From: Dermatophilaceae bacterium
Lineage (GTDB): Bacteria; Actinomycetota; Actinomycetes; Actinomycetales; Dermatophilaceae
DNA: 5,716 bases
Direction: 5' to 3'
Assembly: GCA_013361975.1 (NCBI GenBank)
Contig: JABFXB010000131.1
Coordinates: 1 to 5,716, forward strand
The notes under the pieces are model-generated. The model was not told the origin of the DNA and made no database searches. It saw nothing but the letters and a program-made list of their open reading frames with translations. Position numbers and translations under genes: made by a program. Numbering within the stretch: position 1 is the stretch's first letter; every line of letters begins with the position of its first letter. Shown here in pieces: positions 1 to 5,716 of the stretch.

Positions 1-570
1 GTGGTCGTCGACGCGCAGGTCGGCGAGGACGCCGCACGCGTCGTAGCCCGAACCCGGCTCGACGGCATACAGCGCCGCGCTCTGGCGCCCCCGCGAGTCA
101 CCGCCCGCAGCGTCGCCTGCGGCGAGGGCAGCCAGCAGGCGTCGGGCCAGCGGCTCGCCCGCGCTCTCTCGCCAGGCCCGCTCCATCGACTCGACGACCT
201 CGGGCCCGGTGAGGATGTTGCCCTGGATGGCGTATGCCGTGTCGCCGTCCTCGCGCGCGACGCCCCCCGCCCACGGGTTGCACTCGGACCCCGTGAAGGT
301 GGCAGCCGAGCCGACTCCGACGACCCCGACCTGTCGGGTCTCGCGGCCCTCGTCGAGCGCGGTGGCGGCCTCGAGCGCGGCCGAGGCCTCCTCGCCGGCG
401 GCCAGGCGGCTCAGCAGCTCCTCGAGGTAGGCGACACGGGCGTACGACTGGGTGGCGACGGCGCCGACGCCGGTCCGCGCGGCCGGCACGACCGCCCCGA
501 CGGCGAGGAACTTCGAGGCGACCGCGACGCCGTAGGCCTCGCCCTGGCGGGCGACGATCGAGAACGTCAT
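1..570 (-). CDS. DUF1028 family protein, Ntn-hydrolase-like (3' end cut by window edge)
   Basis: The minus frame from ATG 568-570 stays open for 190 codons to the window edge, so the C-terminus is missing. The product begins MTFSIVARQGEAYGVAVASK, followed by VVPAARTGVGAVATQSYAR (about residues 27-45), a short helical stretch LLSRLAAGEEASAALEAA, RQVGVVG (about 88-94), AIQGNIL (about 124-130), GGDSRGRQSAAL (about 166-177) and LRVDDH at the edge. These blocks match the DUF1028 family, which is grouped with N-terminal-nucleophile hydrolases; substrate and reaction are not established. There is no signal peptide or membrane segment, so it is probably cytosolic. If Met is removed, Thr2 would become the N-terminus and could be the nucleophile; that is inference. 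The start lies 3 bases after the hpt stop with no good Shine-Dalgarno sequence, suggesting coupling to hpt. Family members are usually somewhat over 200 aa, so most of the domain is present. Family call firm, function unknown. Confidence 0.85.
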   Translation of the reverse strand, partial: MTFSIVARQGEAYGVAVASKFLAVGAVVPAARTGVGAVATQSYARVAYLEELLSRLAAGEEASAALEAATALDEGRETRQVGVVGVGSAATFTGSECNPWAGGVAREDGDTAYAIQGNILTGPEVVESMERAWRESAGEPLARRLLAALAAGDAAGGDSRGRQSAALYAVEPGSGYDACGVLADLRVDDH

Positions 571-573
571 GGC

Positions 574-1125
<552 letters not shown>

Positions 1126-1130
1126 GAAGG

Positions 1131-1137
1131 CTCCTCT
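1131..1137 (-). promoter_or_regulatory. Ribosome binding site of hpt (decides GTG start)
   Basis: On the minus strand AGAGGAG stands 5 bases before GTG 1123-1125. The alternative ATG at 1108-1110 would have its site inside codons with no purine run, so the GTG start is preferred. Confidence 0.7.
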
Positions 1138-1182
1138 GTGCGGTGGGTGCAGGGTCGTTCAGGGCGGGTCCATTCAACCGCA

Positions 1183-1207
1183 CCGGGCGCGGCGCTGCGC
1201 CGCCCGG
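1183..1207 (-). other. GC-rich imperfect hairpin between tilS and hpt
   Basis: CCGGG, a 2-base bulge, CGGCG, loop CTG, then CGCCG CCCGG: two 5-bp stems separated by a bulge. It lies 16 bases past the tilS stop in the direction of transcription. No T-run follows on the minus strand (the next bases are TGCGGTTGAAT), so it is not a classical intrinsic terminator. It could be an RNA processing or attenuation structure, or chance in GC-rich DNA. The rest of the 98-base spacer shows only the hpt ribosome binding site; I see no convincing -35/-10 pair. Confidence 0.3.
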
Positions 1208-1223
1208 GAGACCGGTCGACCGC

Positions 1224-2228
1224 TCAGGCGATGGCGGTCTCGCGCAGGGGGAGGGGGCTGAAGACGATCGCGCCGGCGGTGCGGGAGACCGCGATGCCGC
1301 CGGGCACGTGCAGCGGGCCCTGGCCGTGCCACGAGGTGAGCAGCGCGTCGAGGGACTCGACGTGGGCGGCGCTGACGTCGGCGAGCGGGGCGCCCGCCTC
1401 GGCGGCGAGCAACCGCCAGACGCGGGTGCGGATCGCCCGTGGCAGCCCGGACAGGGCGTCGAGGTCGACCCCGTCGCCGCCGGGACCGGCGGGCAGCTCG
1501 GCCCGCGCCTTGATCGCGAGGCTCTCGAGGTAGTCAGCGTCCTCGCGCAGCAGGTCGGCACTCCGGGCCAGCGCGGCAGCGAAGCCGGGGCCGAGGTCGG
1601 ACTCGAGCGTCGCGAGCAGCCGTCGGGCGCGCACGCGCCTGAAGGAGTCGTCGCTGTTGTGGGGATCGGTCCACGGCTCGATGCCGTAGGCCGCGCAGGC
1701 CGCGAGCGTCGTGGCGCGTGGCAGGGCGAGTAGCGGGCGCACGAACCGGTCGCGACGCACCGGCATACCGCTGAGGGAGCGGGCGCCCGACCCGCGTGAC
1801 AGGCCCAGCAGCACCTGCTCCGCCTGGTCGTCGCGGGTGTGGCCGATGAGGACCATCGAGGCCTTCGCACGGTCGGCGGCGCCCTCGATGGCGACGTAGC
1901 GCGCCGCGCGCGCGTCGGCCTCGAGACCGGCACCGGTCGTGTGCAGCTCGGCACGCACCACCTCGACGGGGTCGAGGCCCAGCTCGCGACACAGGGCTGC
2001 GGCGTCTGCGGCAACCTCGTCGGAGCGCTCCTGCAGGCCGTGGTCGACGACGACTGCGCCACCGCGCACGCCGGCACGCGGCGCCTCGAAGGCGAGGGCG
2101 GCCGCGAGCGCGACCGAGTCGGGGCCGCCCGAGCAGGCGACGAGCACCACGGCGCCCTCGGGCACGTCCGACAGGTGCTCGCGCACGGCGAGGCGGGTGG
2201 CGGCGACGGCGGGGTCGGGTCCGGGCAT
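1224..2228 (-). CDS. tilS: tRNA(Ile)-lysidine synthetase
   Basis: TilS uses ATP to join lysine to C34 of the CAU-anticodon tRNA-Ile, making lysidine so that the tRNA reads AUA and is charged with isoleucine; essential in most bacteria, cytosolic. The product from ATG 2226-2228 is 334 aa. Visible: helical N-terminus, PP-loop SGGPDS at 33-38 after the strand VVLVAC, VVDHGLQ (59-65), GHTRDDQAEQ (129-138), RGSGARSLSGM (145-155), RPLL (164-167), and DPHNSDDSFRRVRAR (188-202), the tRNA/lysine-site block. The C-terminal part is short compared with the roughly 430-aa E. coli enzyme, as is usual for actinobacterial TilS. Start choice: a GAGGAG run at 2239-2244 precedes ATG 2228 by 10 bases. An upstream in-frame ATG at 2244-2246 has no such site but lies only 4 bases after the metalloprotease stop, so it remains possible (340 aa). 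Further extension would run into the metalloprotease gene and reads as non-family sequence. Confidence 0.96.
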   Translation of the reverse strand: MPGPDPAVAATRLAVREHLSDVPEGAVVLVACSGGPDSVALAAALAFEAPRAGVRGGAVVVDHGLQERSDEVAADAAALCRELGLDPVEVVRAELHTTGAGLEADARAARYVAIEGAADRAKASMVLIGHTRDDQAEQVLLGLSRGSGARSLSGMPVRRDRFVRPLLALPRATTLAACAAYGIEPWTDPHNSDDSFRRVRARRLLATLESDLGPGFAAALARSADLLREDADYLESLAIKARAELPAGPGGDGVDLDALSGLPRAIRTRVWRLLAAEAGAPLADVSAAHVESLDALLTSWHGQGPLHVPGGIAVSRTAGAIVFSPLPLRETAIA

Positions 2229-2238
2229 GTCGTGCAGG

Positions 2239-2244
2239 CTCCTC
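2239..2244 (-). promoter_or_regulatory. Probable ribosome binding site of tilS
   Basis: GAGGAG on the minus strand, 10 bases before ATG 2226-2228 and overlapping the alternative ATG at 2244-2246. The spacing is slightly long, which is why the start call is not absolute. Confidence 0.5.
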
Positions 2245-2250
2245 ATCGGT

Positions 2251-3348
2251 TCAGCCGTGGACCCGACGCACCCACGCGTCCGGCTCGAGGATCTCGGACG
2301 CGCGCGGCAGCGACTCGGGCGAGCTCCACACGGCGTTGAACCCGTCACGACCCACCTGGTCGGTGACCGCGCGCACGAAGACGGCGCCGTCACGGTACTG
2401 CCGCATCTTCGCCTCGAGGCCGAGCAGCTTGCGCAGCAGCCGGTCGACGCCGACAGCGCTGTTGCGCCGCTCGTCGAACTTGCGGCGGATCTCCTGGACG
2501 CTCGGGATGACGCGAGGGCCGACGGCGTCCATGACGACGTCGGCGTGGCCCTCGAGCAGCGACATCACCGCGGTGAGGTCGGCGATCTTCGCCTTCTGCT
2601 CGGGGGTCGCGAAGAGCTGTCCGAGGCCCTCGCCCGAGCTGAGCACCTCGGGGAGGTTCTTCGTCAGCTGCTCGAAACGCTTGCTCAGGTCGTCGGGCGT
2701 GGGTGCCAGGTCGACGGCCAGCGCCTGGGTGCTCGCGACCATGTGGTCCCGCAGCCACGGCACCGCGGTGAACTGCACGCGGTGCGTCTCCTCGTGCATG
2801 GCGACCCACCGCCGGAAGTCGGTCGGGTCGACGGCGAGCTTGCGCTCGGTGGCGACGATGTTCGGCGCGACGAGCAGCAGGCGCGGGGCGCCGCCCGGGG
2901 CGAGGTCGTACTGTCCGAGCACCTTGCTGGAGAGGAAGGCGAGCAGGCCGCCCATCTCGGCGCCGGTGACCTTGCCGCCGATGGCCGCCGCGGCAGCGCT
3001 CGACTGGCCCTTCTTCGAGGCGTTGAGCTTGTCGACGACGGGGTCGAGCAGGGCCCGGAACGAGTCGACGTTGGCGCTGATCCAGCCGGCCCGGTCGACG
3101 ACGAGCGGCGCCGGCGCGCCCTCGGGGGCGGTGAGAGCGCTGGTCTCGGCGACCGGGGCGACCGCGGAGGCGGCGGCCTCGCGCAGGTCGGCGACGATGG
3201 CGGCGGCCTCGTCGGGCGACACCTGGGGGCCGGGGTTGACGATGGCGCGGCCGGTCTTCTTCGCGAACTCGTAGTCGACGTAGGCGGCCGGCGCACCTCC
3301 CGAGCGGTCGGGACGACCTGCGTCCACTGGGAGGGTCGTGTCGGTCAT
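2251..3348 (-). CDS. Zinc-dependent metalloprotease, DUF2342 (zincin-like, F420-biosynthesis-associated) family
   Basis: A 365-aa protein with a zincin signature HEETH at 185-189 in the context WVAMHEETHRVQF, the two His being expected Zn ligands and E186 the general base, and EGHAD at 266-270, whose Glu/His probably complete the metal site. Other family-like blocks: YVDYEFAKKTGR (23-34), AGWISANVDSF (87-97), GLLAFLSSKVLGQYDL (134-149), LLLVAPNI (157-164), RQYRDGAVFVRAV (316-328) and GFNAVWSSPESLP (336-348). Residues about 46-82 form an Ala/Pro-rich linker. No signal peptide or membrane helix, so cytosolic. The family is known as a zinc-dependent metalloprotease or F420-associated hypothetical protein; substrate unknown, and nothing in the window tests the F420 link. 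ATG 3346-3348 is preceded by AAAGGG at 5 bases. The 133-base gap to dacB suggests it may have its own promoter; it runs into tilS with a very short spacer. Confidence 0.9.
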   Translation of the reverse strand: MTDTTLPVDAGRPDRSGGAPAAYVDYEFAKKTGRAIVNPGPQVSPDEAAAIVADLREAAASAVAPVAETSALTAPEGAPAPLVVDRAGWISANVDSFRALLDPVVDKLNASKKGQSSAAAAAIGGKVTGAEMGGLLAFLSSKVLGQYDLAPGGAPRLLLVAPNIVATERKLAVDPTDFRRWVAMHEETHRVQFTAVPWLRDHMVASTQALAVDLAPTPDDLSKRFEQLTKNLPEVLSSGEGLGQLFATPEQKAKIADLTAVMSLLEGHADVVMDAVGPRVIPSVQEIRRKFDERRNSAVGVDRLLRKLLGLEAKMRQYRDGAVFVRAVTDQVGRDGFNAVWSSPESLPRASEILEPDAWVRRVHG

Positions 3349-3481
3349 GCCAGCCCTTTCGTGCCGTGACTCTTGCCTGACGCTGTCGTCGTTCGCGCGC
3401 GGTGTCTGGAGGGGCGGCCGGCGGCGCGGACGAGCCCGAACCCTGTGGCGAGTCGCGCTCCCCGAGCCGGCCTTCGGCCCG
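3349..3481. other. Spacer between dacB and the metalloprotease gene
   Basis: The 133 bases hold the AAAGGG ribosome binding site (3354-3359) of the metalloprotease gene. Just past the dacB stop is a very short GGCC-GAA-GGCC element (minus strand, about 3470-3480). This stem is too weak, and has no T-run, to call a terminator. No clear sigma-70-type promoter is visible on the minus strand, although the length suggests a start site could lie here. Confidence 0.4.
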
Positions 3482-5053
3482 TCAGCGGCACCCGCACGAG
3501 GCGACTGTCGCTACCAGTCGGTCCAACGCCGCCCGGGCGTCGTTGGTTCCCGCTCCGGCGACCATACCCACGAACACCAACAGTCGCCCGTCGTCGTCGA
3601 CGACGCTGCCGGCCAGGGCGTTGGCGCCGGTGAGCGTGCCCGTCTTGGCGCGGGCGCGACCGGCCGCGGCGTGGTCGGACCCGGTGAGCCGGCCGGCGAG
3701 CGTGCCCGTGAGGCCGGCGATGGGCAGGCCGTCGAGAGCTCGTCGCAGCACCGGGTGGGTGCCGTCGTAGCCGAGCACGAGCACGTCGGCCAGCAGGTCG
3801 GCCCGCACCCGGTTCTCACGCGAGAGACCGCTCGCGTCGACCAGGCGTACGCCGTCGGTGGCGAGCCCGAGGGCCGCCACCTGCTCGACCACCCAGCCGC
3901 CCACGGCGGCGAAGTCGGTGCCGGCGCCCGACCGGTACGCCGCCTGGCGGGCGAGGATCTCGGTGAGGGCGTTGTCGCTGTCGGTGAGGGCGAGCGCGAG
4001 CTGGTCGCGCACGGGCGCCGACTCGACGCTGCCGAGCACCGCGCCGGGTCCGCCGGCTGGGCTGGAGGTGTCGGCGGCCGTCGGGGTCGAGTCAGGGGTG
4101 CTGTCCGAGGTGCTCGGCGAGGTGCTCGGCGAGGTGCTCGGCGTGGGGTTCGGCCGCGGCATGGGCGACCCCGGCGTGCCGGGAGCACTGCCGCGGGGCG
4201 CCACCGTGACGTCGATGCCCAGCGCCCCGAGCTGCTGGGCGAAGCGGCTGCGCACGGCGGCCACGGGGTCGGCCGGACCGGGCCTGCCGCCGGTCGCCCG
4301 CTGGCTGGACAGGCCGAGCATGGCGACGGCGCCGGTGATGCCGGAGCTGCGGAAGGTGGGACTCCAGGTGGGCGCGGTCGTGGGGCCGTCGGCGTACGTC
4401 TCGTCGACGTAGAGCGTGACCGCGCGGGTGCCGCTCGTGGCGAGCGCCGTTGCCACCTGCTCCGCGAGGTCGGCGAGGCCGGCGTGGCCGGCCACCGCGT
4501 CGGGGTCACCCTTGCCCGGTGCGAGCAGCGAGTCGCCGCCCGCCACGAGGACGATCTGGTCGGGCCGGTCCCCTTCCCGCACGACGGTGCGCAGCCTCTC
4601 GTCGGGGGCGAAGGCCCGGCCGATGGCGGCCGCGGAGAGCAGCTTCGTCGTCGACGCCGGGACGCGCAGCTCGTCGCCGCCCTCGTCGAGGAGCACGGCG
4701 CCGGTCTGGCCGTCGCGCACGACGACGGCGGAGTCGCGAAGGGCGGCCAGGGCGAGCACCGGCGCGAGGGCCTGCTCCACGCCGGACGTGGTGGCCGCGG
4801 CGGTGTCGCCGGCCAGCGACGGCAACGGGGCCTCGACCGAGGTCGCCAGCGTGGGCTGCGGCACGAAGGGCAGCGTGCGCCGGGCGACGTACTCGGTGGG
4901 CGGGGGCGGCGGCAGGGGACGCAGCGTGAGCACGCCGGGGGCTGCGTCGGCGACGTCGAGGACGGCATACCCGAGCAGGACGGTCACGGCAGACCAGGCG
5001 GCCGCGACGGCATACGTGAAGCGGGGGGCGCGCCGCAGCGTCGTTCGCGCCAT
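3482..5053 (-). CDS. dacB: D-alanyl-D-alanine carboxypeptidase/endopeptidase (PBP4, S13 type)
   Basis: Low-molecular-weight penicillin-binding protein that trims the terminal D-Ala of peptidoglycan stem peptides and can cut cross-links outside the membrane. Numbered from ATG 5051-5053 (523 aa): a basic N-terminus (ARTTLRRAPR), hydrophobic segment about 12-36 acting as signal or anchor, a PPPPP run at 48-52, then the catalytic domain with SxxK as STTK at 134-137 (nucleophile S134), SxN as SDN at 359-361, and KTG at 470-472 followed by TLTGAN. Between the first and second motifs, about 288-335, is a low-complexity Pro/Ser/Thr segment containing three PSTS units at 305-316. The protein ends in SCGCR. 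Start: GGGGGTGA lies 5 bases before ATG 5053; a GTG at 5060-5062 would add only three residues and overlaps that site. It is divergent from ppa and is the first gene of the minus-strand row. All three active-site motifs are intact, so it should be an active enzyme. Confidence 0.94.
   Translation of the reverse strand: MARTTLRRAPRFTYAVAAAWSAVTVLLGYAVLDVADAAPGVLTLRPLPPPPPTEYVARRTLPFVPQPTLATSVEAPLPSLAGDTAAATTSGVEQALAPVLALAALRDSAVVVRDGQTGAVLLDEGGDELRVPASTTKLLSAAAIGRAFAPDERLRTVVREGDRPDQIVLVAGGDSLLAPGKGDPDAVAGHAGLADLAEQVATALATSGTRAVTLYVDETYADGPTTAPTWSPTFRSSGITGAVAMLGLSSQRATGGRPGPADPVAAVRSRFAQQLGALGIDVTVAPRGSAPGTPGSPMPRPNPTPSTSPSTSPSTSDSTPDSTPTAADTSSPAGGPGAVLGSVESAPVRDQLALALTDSDNALTEILARQAAYRSGAGTDFAAVGGWVVEQVAALGLATDGVRLVDASGLSRENRVRADLLADVLVLGYDGTHPVLRRALDGLPIAGLTGTLAGRLTGSDHAAAGRARAKTGTLTGANALAGSVVDDDGRLLVFVGMVAGAGTNDARAALDRLVATVASCGCR
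4106..4142. repeat. 12-bp tandem repeat inside dacB
   Basis: Three perfect copies of a 12-base unit (+ strand GAGGTGCTCGGC at 4107, 4119 and 4131), with decayed copies on both sides (4095-4106 GGGGTGCTGTCC, 4143-4154 GTGGGGTTCGGC). On the coding strand each copy reads Pro-Ser-Thr-Ser. The unit is a multiple of three, so copy-number changes would keep the frame and only lengthen or shorten the linker. Confidence 0.9.
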
Positions 5054-5058
5054 GCTGC

Positions 5059-5066
5059 TCACCCCC
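5059..5066 (-). promoter_or_regulatory. Ribosome binding site of dacB
   Basis: GGGGGTGA on the minus strand, one mismatch from GGAGGTGA, 5 bases before ATG 5051-5053. It supports that start over the GTG at 5060-5062, which overlaps the site. Confidence 0.6.
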
Positions 5067-5102
5067 GTCCGCCGTCCGTCGCGTTTCGCGCGAGGACCGC
5101 CC

Positions 5103-5130
5103 TTGCTGACACACTGTCGCGGACGATTCT
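5103..5130 (+). promoter_or_regulatory. Tentative ppa promoter
   Basis: TTGCTG (5103-5108) as a -35 element and GATTCT (5125-5130) as a -10 element, 16 bases apart, in the divergent spacer and about 65 bases ahead of the ppa start. Each hexamer matches consensus at only three positions, so this is weak. It is one of the few AT-containing spots in the spacer. No equally good pair was found for dacB. Confidence 0.25.
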
Positions 5131-5135
5131 GTCAG
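5106..5135. repeat. Inverted repeat CTGACA-N18-TGTCAG in the dacB-ppa divergent spacer
   Basis: CTGACA at 5106-5111 and its exact complement TGTCAG at 5130-5135 with 18 bases between. It overlaps the tentative ppa promoter. The symmetry suits a regulator binding two half-sites, or two facing CTGACA hexamers close to a -35 consensus (TTGACA), but a 6-bp inverted repeat can arise by chance. Confidence 0.4.
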
Positions 5136-5184
5136 CCGCCGCCGGATGCCTCGGCACCCGAGCCGCCCACCGAAGACCGTGAAG

Positions 5185-5190
5185 AAGGGG
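5185..5190 (+). promoter_or_regulatory. Ribosome binding site of ppa (decides GTG start)
   Basis: AAGGGG within a purine-rich run, 5 bases ahead of GTG 5196-5198. No ATG lies in frame nearby upstream, and the family homology begins at this GTG. Confidence 0.65.
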
Positions 5191-5195
5191 AAGAC

Positions 5196-5714
5196 GTGGA
5201 GTTCGACGTCACCATCGAGATCCCGCGCGGACAGCGCAACAAGTACGAGATCGACCACGAGACCGGTCGGGTCCGCCTCGACCGCTACCTCTTCACCGCG
5301 ATGGCCTACCCCGCCGACTACGGCTACATCGAGGACTCCCTCGGCGAGGACGGCGACCCGCTGGACGCCCTCGTGCTGCTGCCCGAGCCGCTCTTCCCCG
5401 GCGTCGTCGTCGAGGCCCGCCCGATCGGCATCTTCCACATGACCGACGAGGCCGGCGGTGACGACAAGGTGCTGTGCGTGCCCGTCGACCCGCGCACCGC
5501 CGACGTCCAGGACATCACCGACGTCAGCAAGTTCACCCTCGACGAGATCCAGCACTTCTTCGAGCGCTACAAGGACCTCGAGCCGGGCAAGCACGTCGAG
5601 GCCTCCGACTGGGGCAACCGCGAGGCCGCCGAGAAGATCATCGGCGAGGCGCTCGAGCGCGCCAAGGAGCAGGGCGTCTCCACCGCCCGCTGGGCGATGC
5701 CGCAGGGTCACTGA
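5196..5714 (+). CDS. ppa: Inorganic pyrophosphatase (family I, soluble)
   Basis: Hydrolyses PPi to two phosphates with Mg2+, pulling nucleotide-polymer and activation reactions forward; cytosolic, usually a hexamer in bacteria. 172 aa, close to the usual 160-175. The N-terminus EFDVTIEIPRGQRNKYEIDH is typical. Active-site residues, aligned by eye to the E. coli enzyme: E8, K16, E18, R30, Y38, Y42, then the signature DGDPLDA at 52-58 (D52, D57), D84/D89/K91 in MTDEAGGDDK, and Y125/K126 in ERYKDLEPGK. All appear present. The GTG start 5196-5198 is fixed by AAGGGG 5 bases upstream and by the family's start position. The last residues (RWAMPQGH) precede TGA 5712-5714, two bases from the window edge, so its terminator is outside. 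It is divergent from dacB. PPi made by Hpt-type reactions is among its substrates, but it serves the whole cell. Confidence 0.98.
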   Translation: MEFDVTIEIPRGQRNKYEIDHETGRVRLDRYLFTAMAYPADYGYIEDSLGEDGDPLDALVLLPEPLFPGVVVEARPIGIFHMTDEAGGDDKVLCVPVDPRTADVQDITDVSKFTLDEIQHFFERYKDLEPGKHVEASDWGNREAAEKIIGEALERAKEQGVSTARWAMPQGH

Positions 5715-5716
5715 CC

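Noticed and set aside
2229..2393. Longer tilS start at 2393
   Set aside because: The added 55 residues lie inside the metalloprotease gene, read as Arg/Ser-rich frame-shifted sequence, and do not resemble any TilS N-terminus.
1939..3369. Long + strand open frame (476 codons) opposite tilS and the metalloprotease
   Set aside because: Low-complexity Arg/Asp/Val/Gly composition, no recognisable motif, and antisense to genes with intact active sites.
3463..3481. Possible terminator after dacB
   Set aside because: The best stem is 4 bp (GGCC-GAA-GGCC) with no following T-run on the minus strand.
5079..5093. Short hairpin TCGCG-TTTCG-CGCGA upstream of dacB
   Set aside because: Only 5 bp, made of CG-rich letters expected by chance here, and not placed to act as a terminator or to mask the ribosome binding site.
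3338..5182. Long + strand open frame (614 codons) opposite dacB
   Set aside because: It covers the whole dacB coding region in antisense, is Gly/Arg-rich without motifs, and arises because stop codons are rare at this GC content.
4416..5195. N-terminal extension of the ppa frame back to 4416
   Set aside because: The upstream part is antisense to dacB and then crosses the divergent spacer; the pyrophosphatase homology and ribosome binding site both fix the start at GTG 5196.

Overview
The window is very GC-rich (roughly 70 % or more by eye). G/C dominates third codon positions, there are GTG starts, and long spurious open frames run antisense to real genes. Together with the gene order and protein style this points to an actinomycete. 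Micrococcales, perhaps an Intrasporangiaceae-like genus, is my best guess, but the sequence alone does not prove it. Six protein-coding genes are supported. I found no rRNA, tRNA, CRISPR, insertion sequence or phage gene, and no intergenic stretch longer than about 145 bases.

Layout, right to left. At the right edge on the + strand lies ppa (inorganic pyrophosphatase, complete). Diverging from it across a 142-base spacer is a minus-strand row of five genes: dacB (membrane-anchored or exported D-Ala-D-Ala carboxypeptidase, PBP4/S13 type), a DUF2342-type zinc-dependent metalloprotease, tilS (tRNA-Ile lysidine synthetase), hpt (hypoxanthine phosphoribosyltransferase) and a DUF1028 Ntn-hydrolase-like gene that runs off the left edge. 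Spacers in the row are 133, 22 (or 4, depending on the tilS start), 98 and 3 bases, so metalloprotease-tilS and hpt-DUF1028 look translationally linked.

The ppa / dacB / metalloprotease / tilS / hpt order is a conserved actinobacterial housekeeping block, normally followed by ftsH and folate genes. Here a DUF1028 gene sits directly after hpt, in the place where ftsH is usually found. The genes serve different jobs: pyrophosphate removal, cell-wall trimming, decoding of AUA codons, purine salvage and one unknown hydrolase. hpt and many biosynthetic reactions release PPi that Ppa removes. TilS and Hpt are neighbours in many bacteria and are functionally linked in Bacillus.

The most unusual signal is at word level: the 8-mer CGGCATAC (or its complement GTATGCCG) occurs five times and accounts for five of the six ATA/TAT trinucleotides that I found in the whole window. 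Other points of interest are a 12-bp tandem repeat coding a Pro/Ser/Thr linker inside dacB, and an inverted repeat in the dacB-ppa divergent spacer. I did not find a clear novel multi-gene system.
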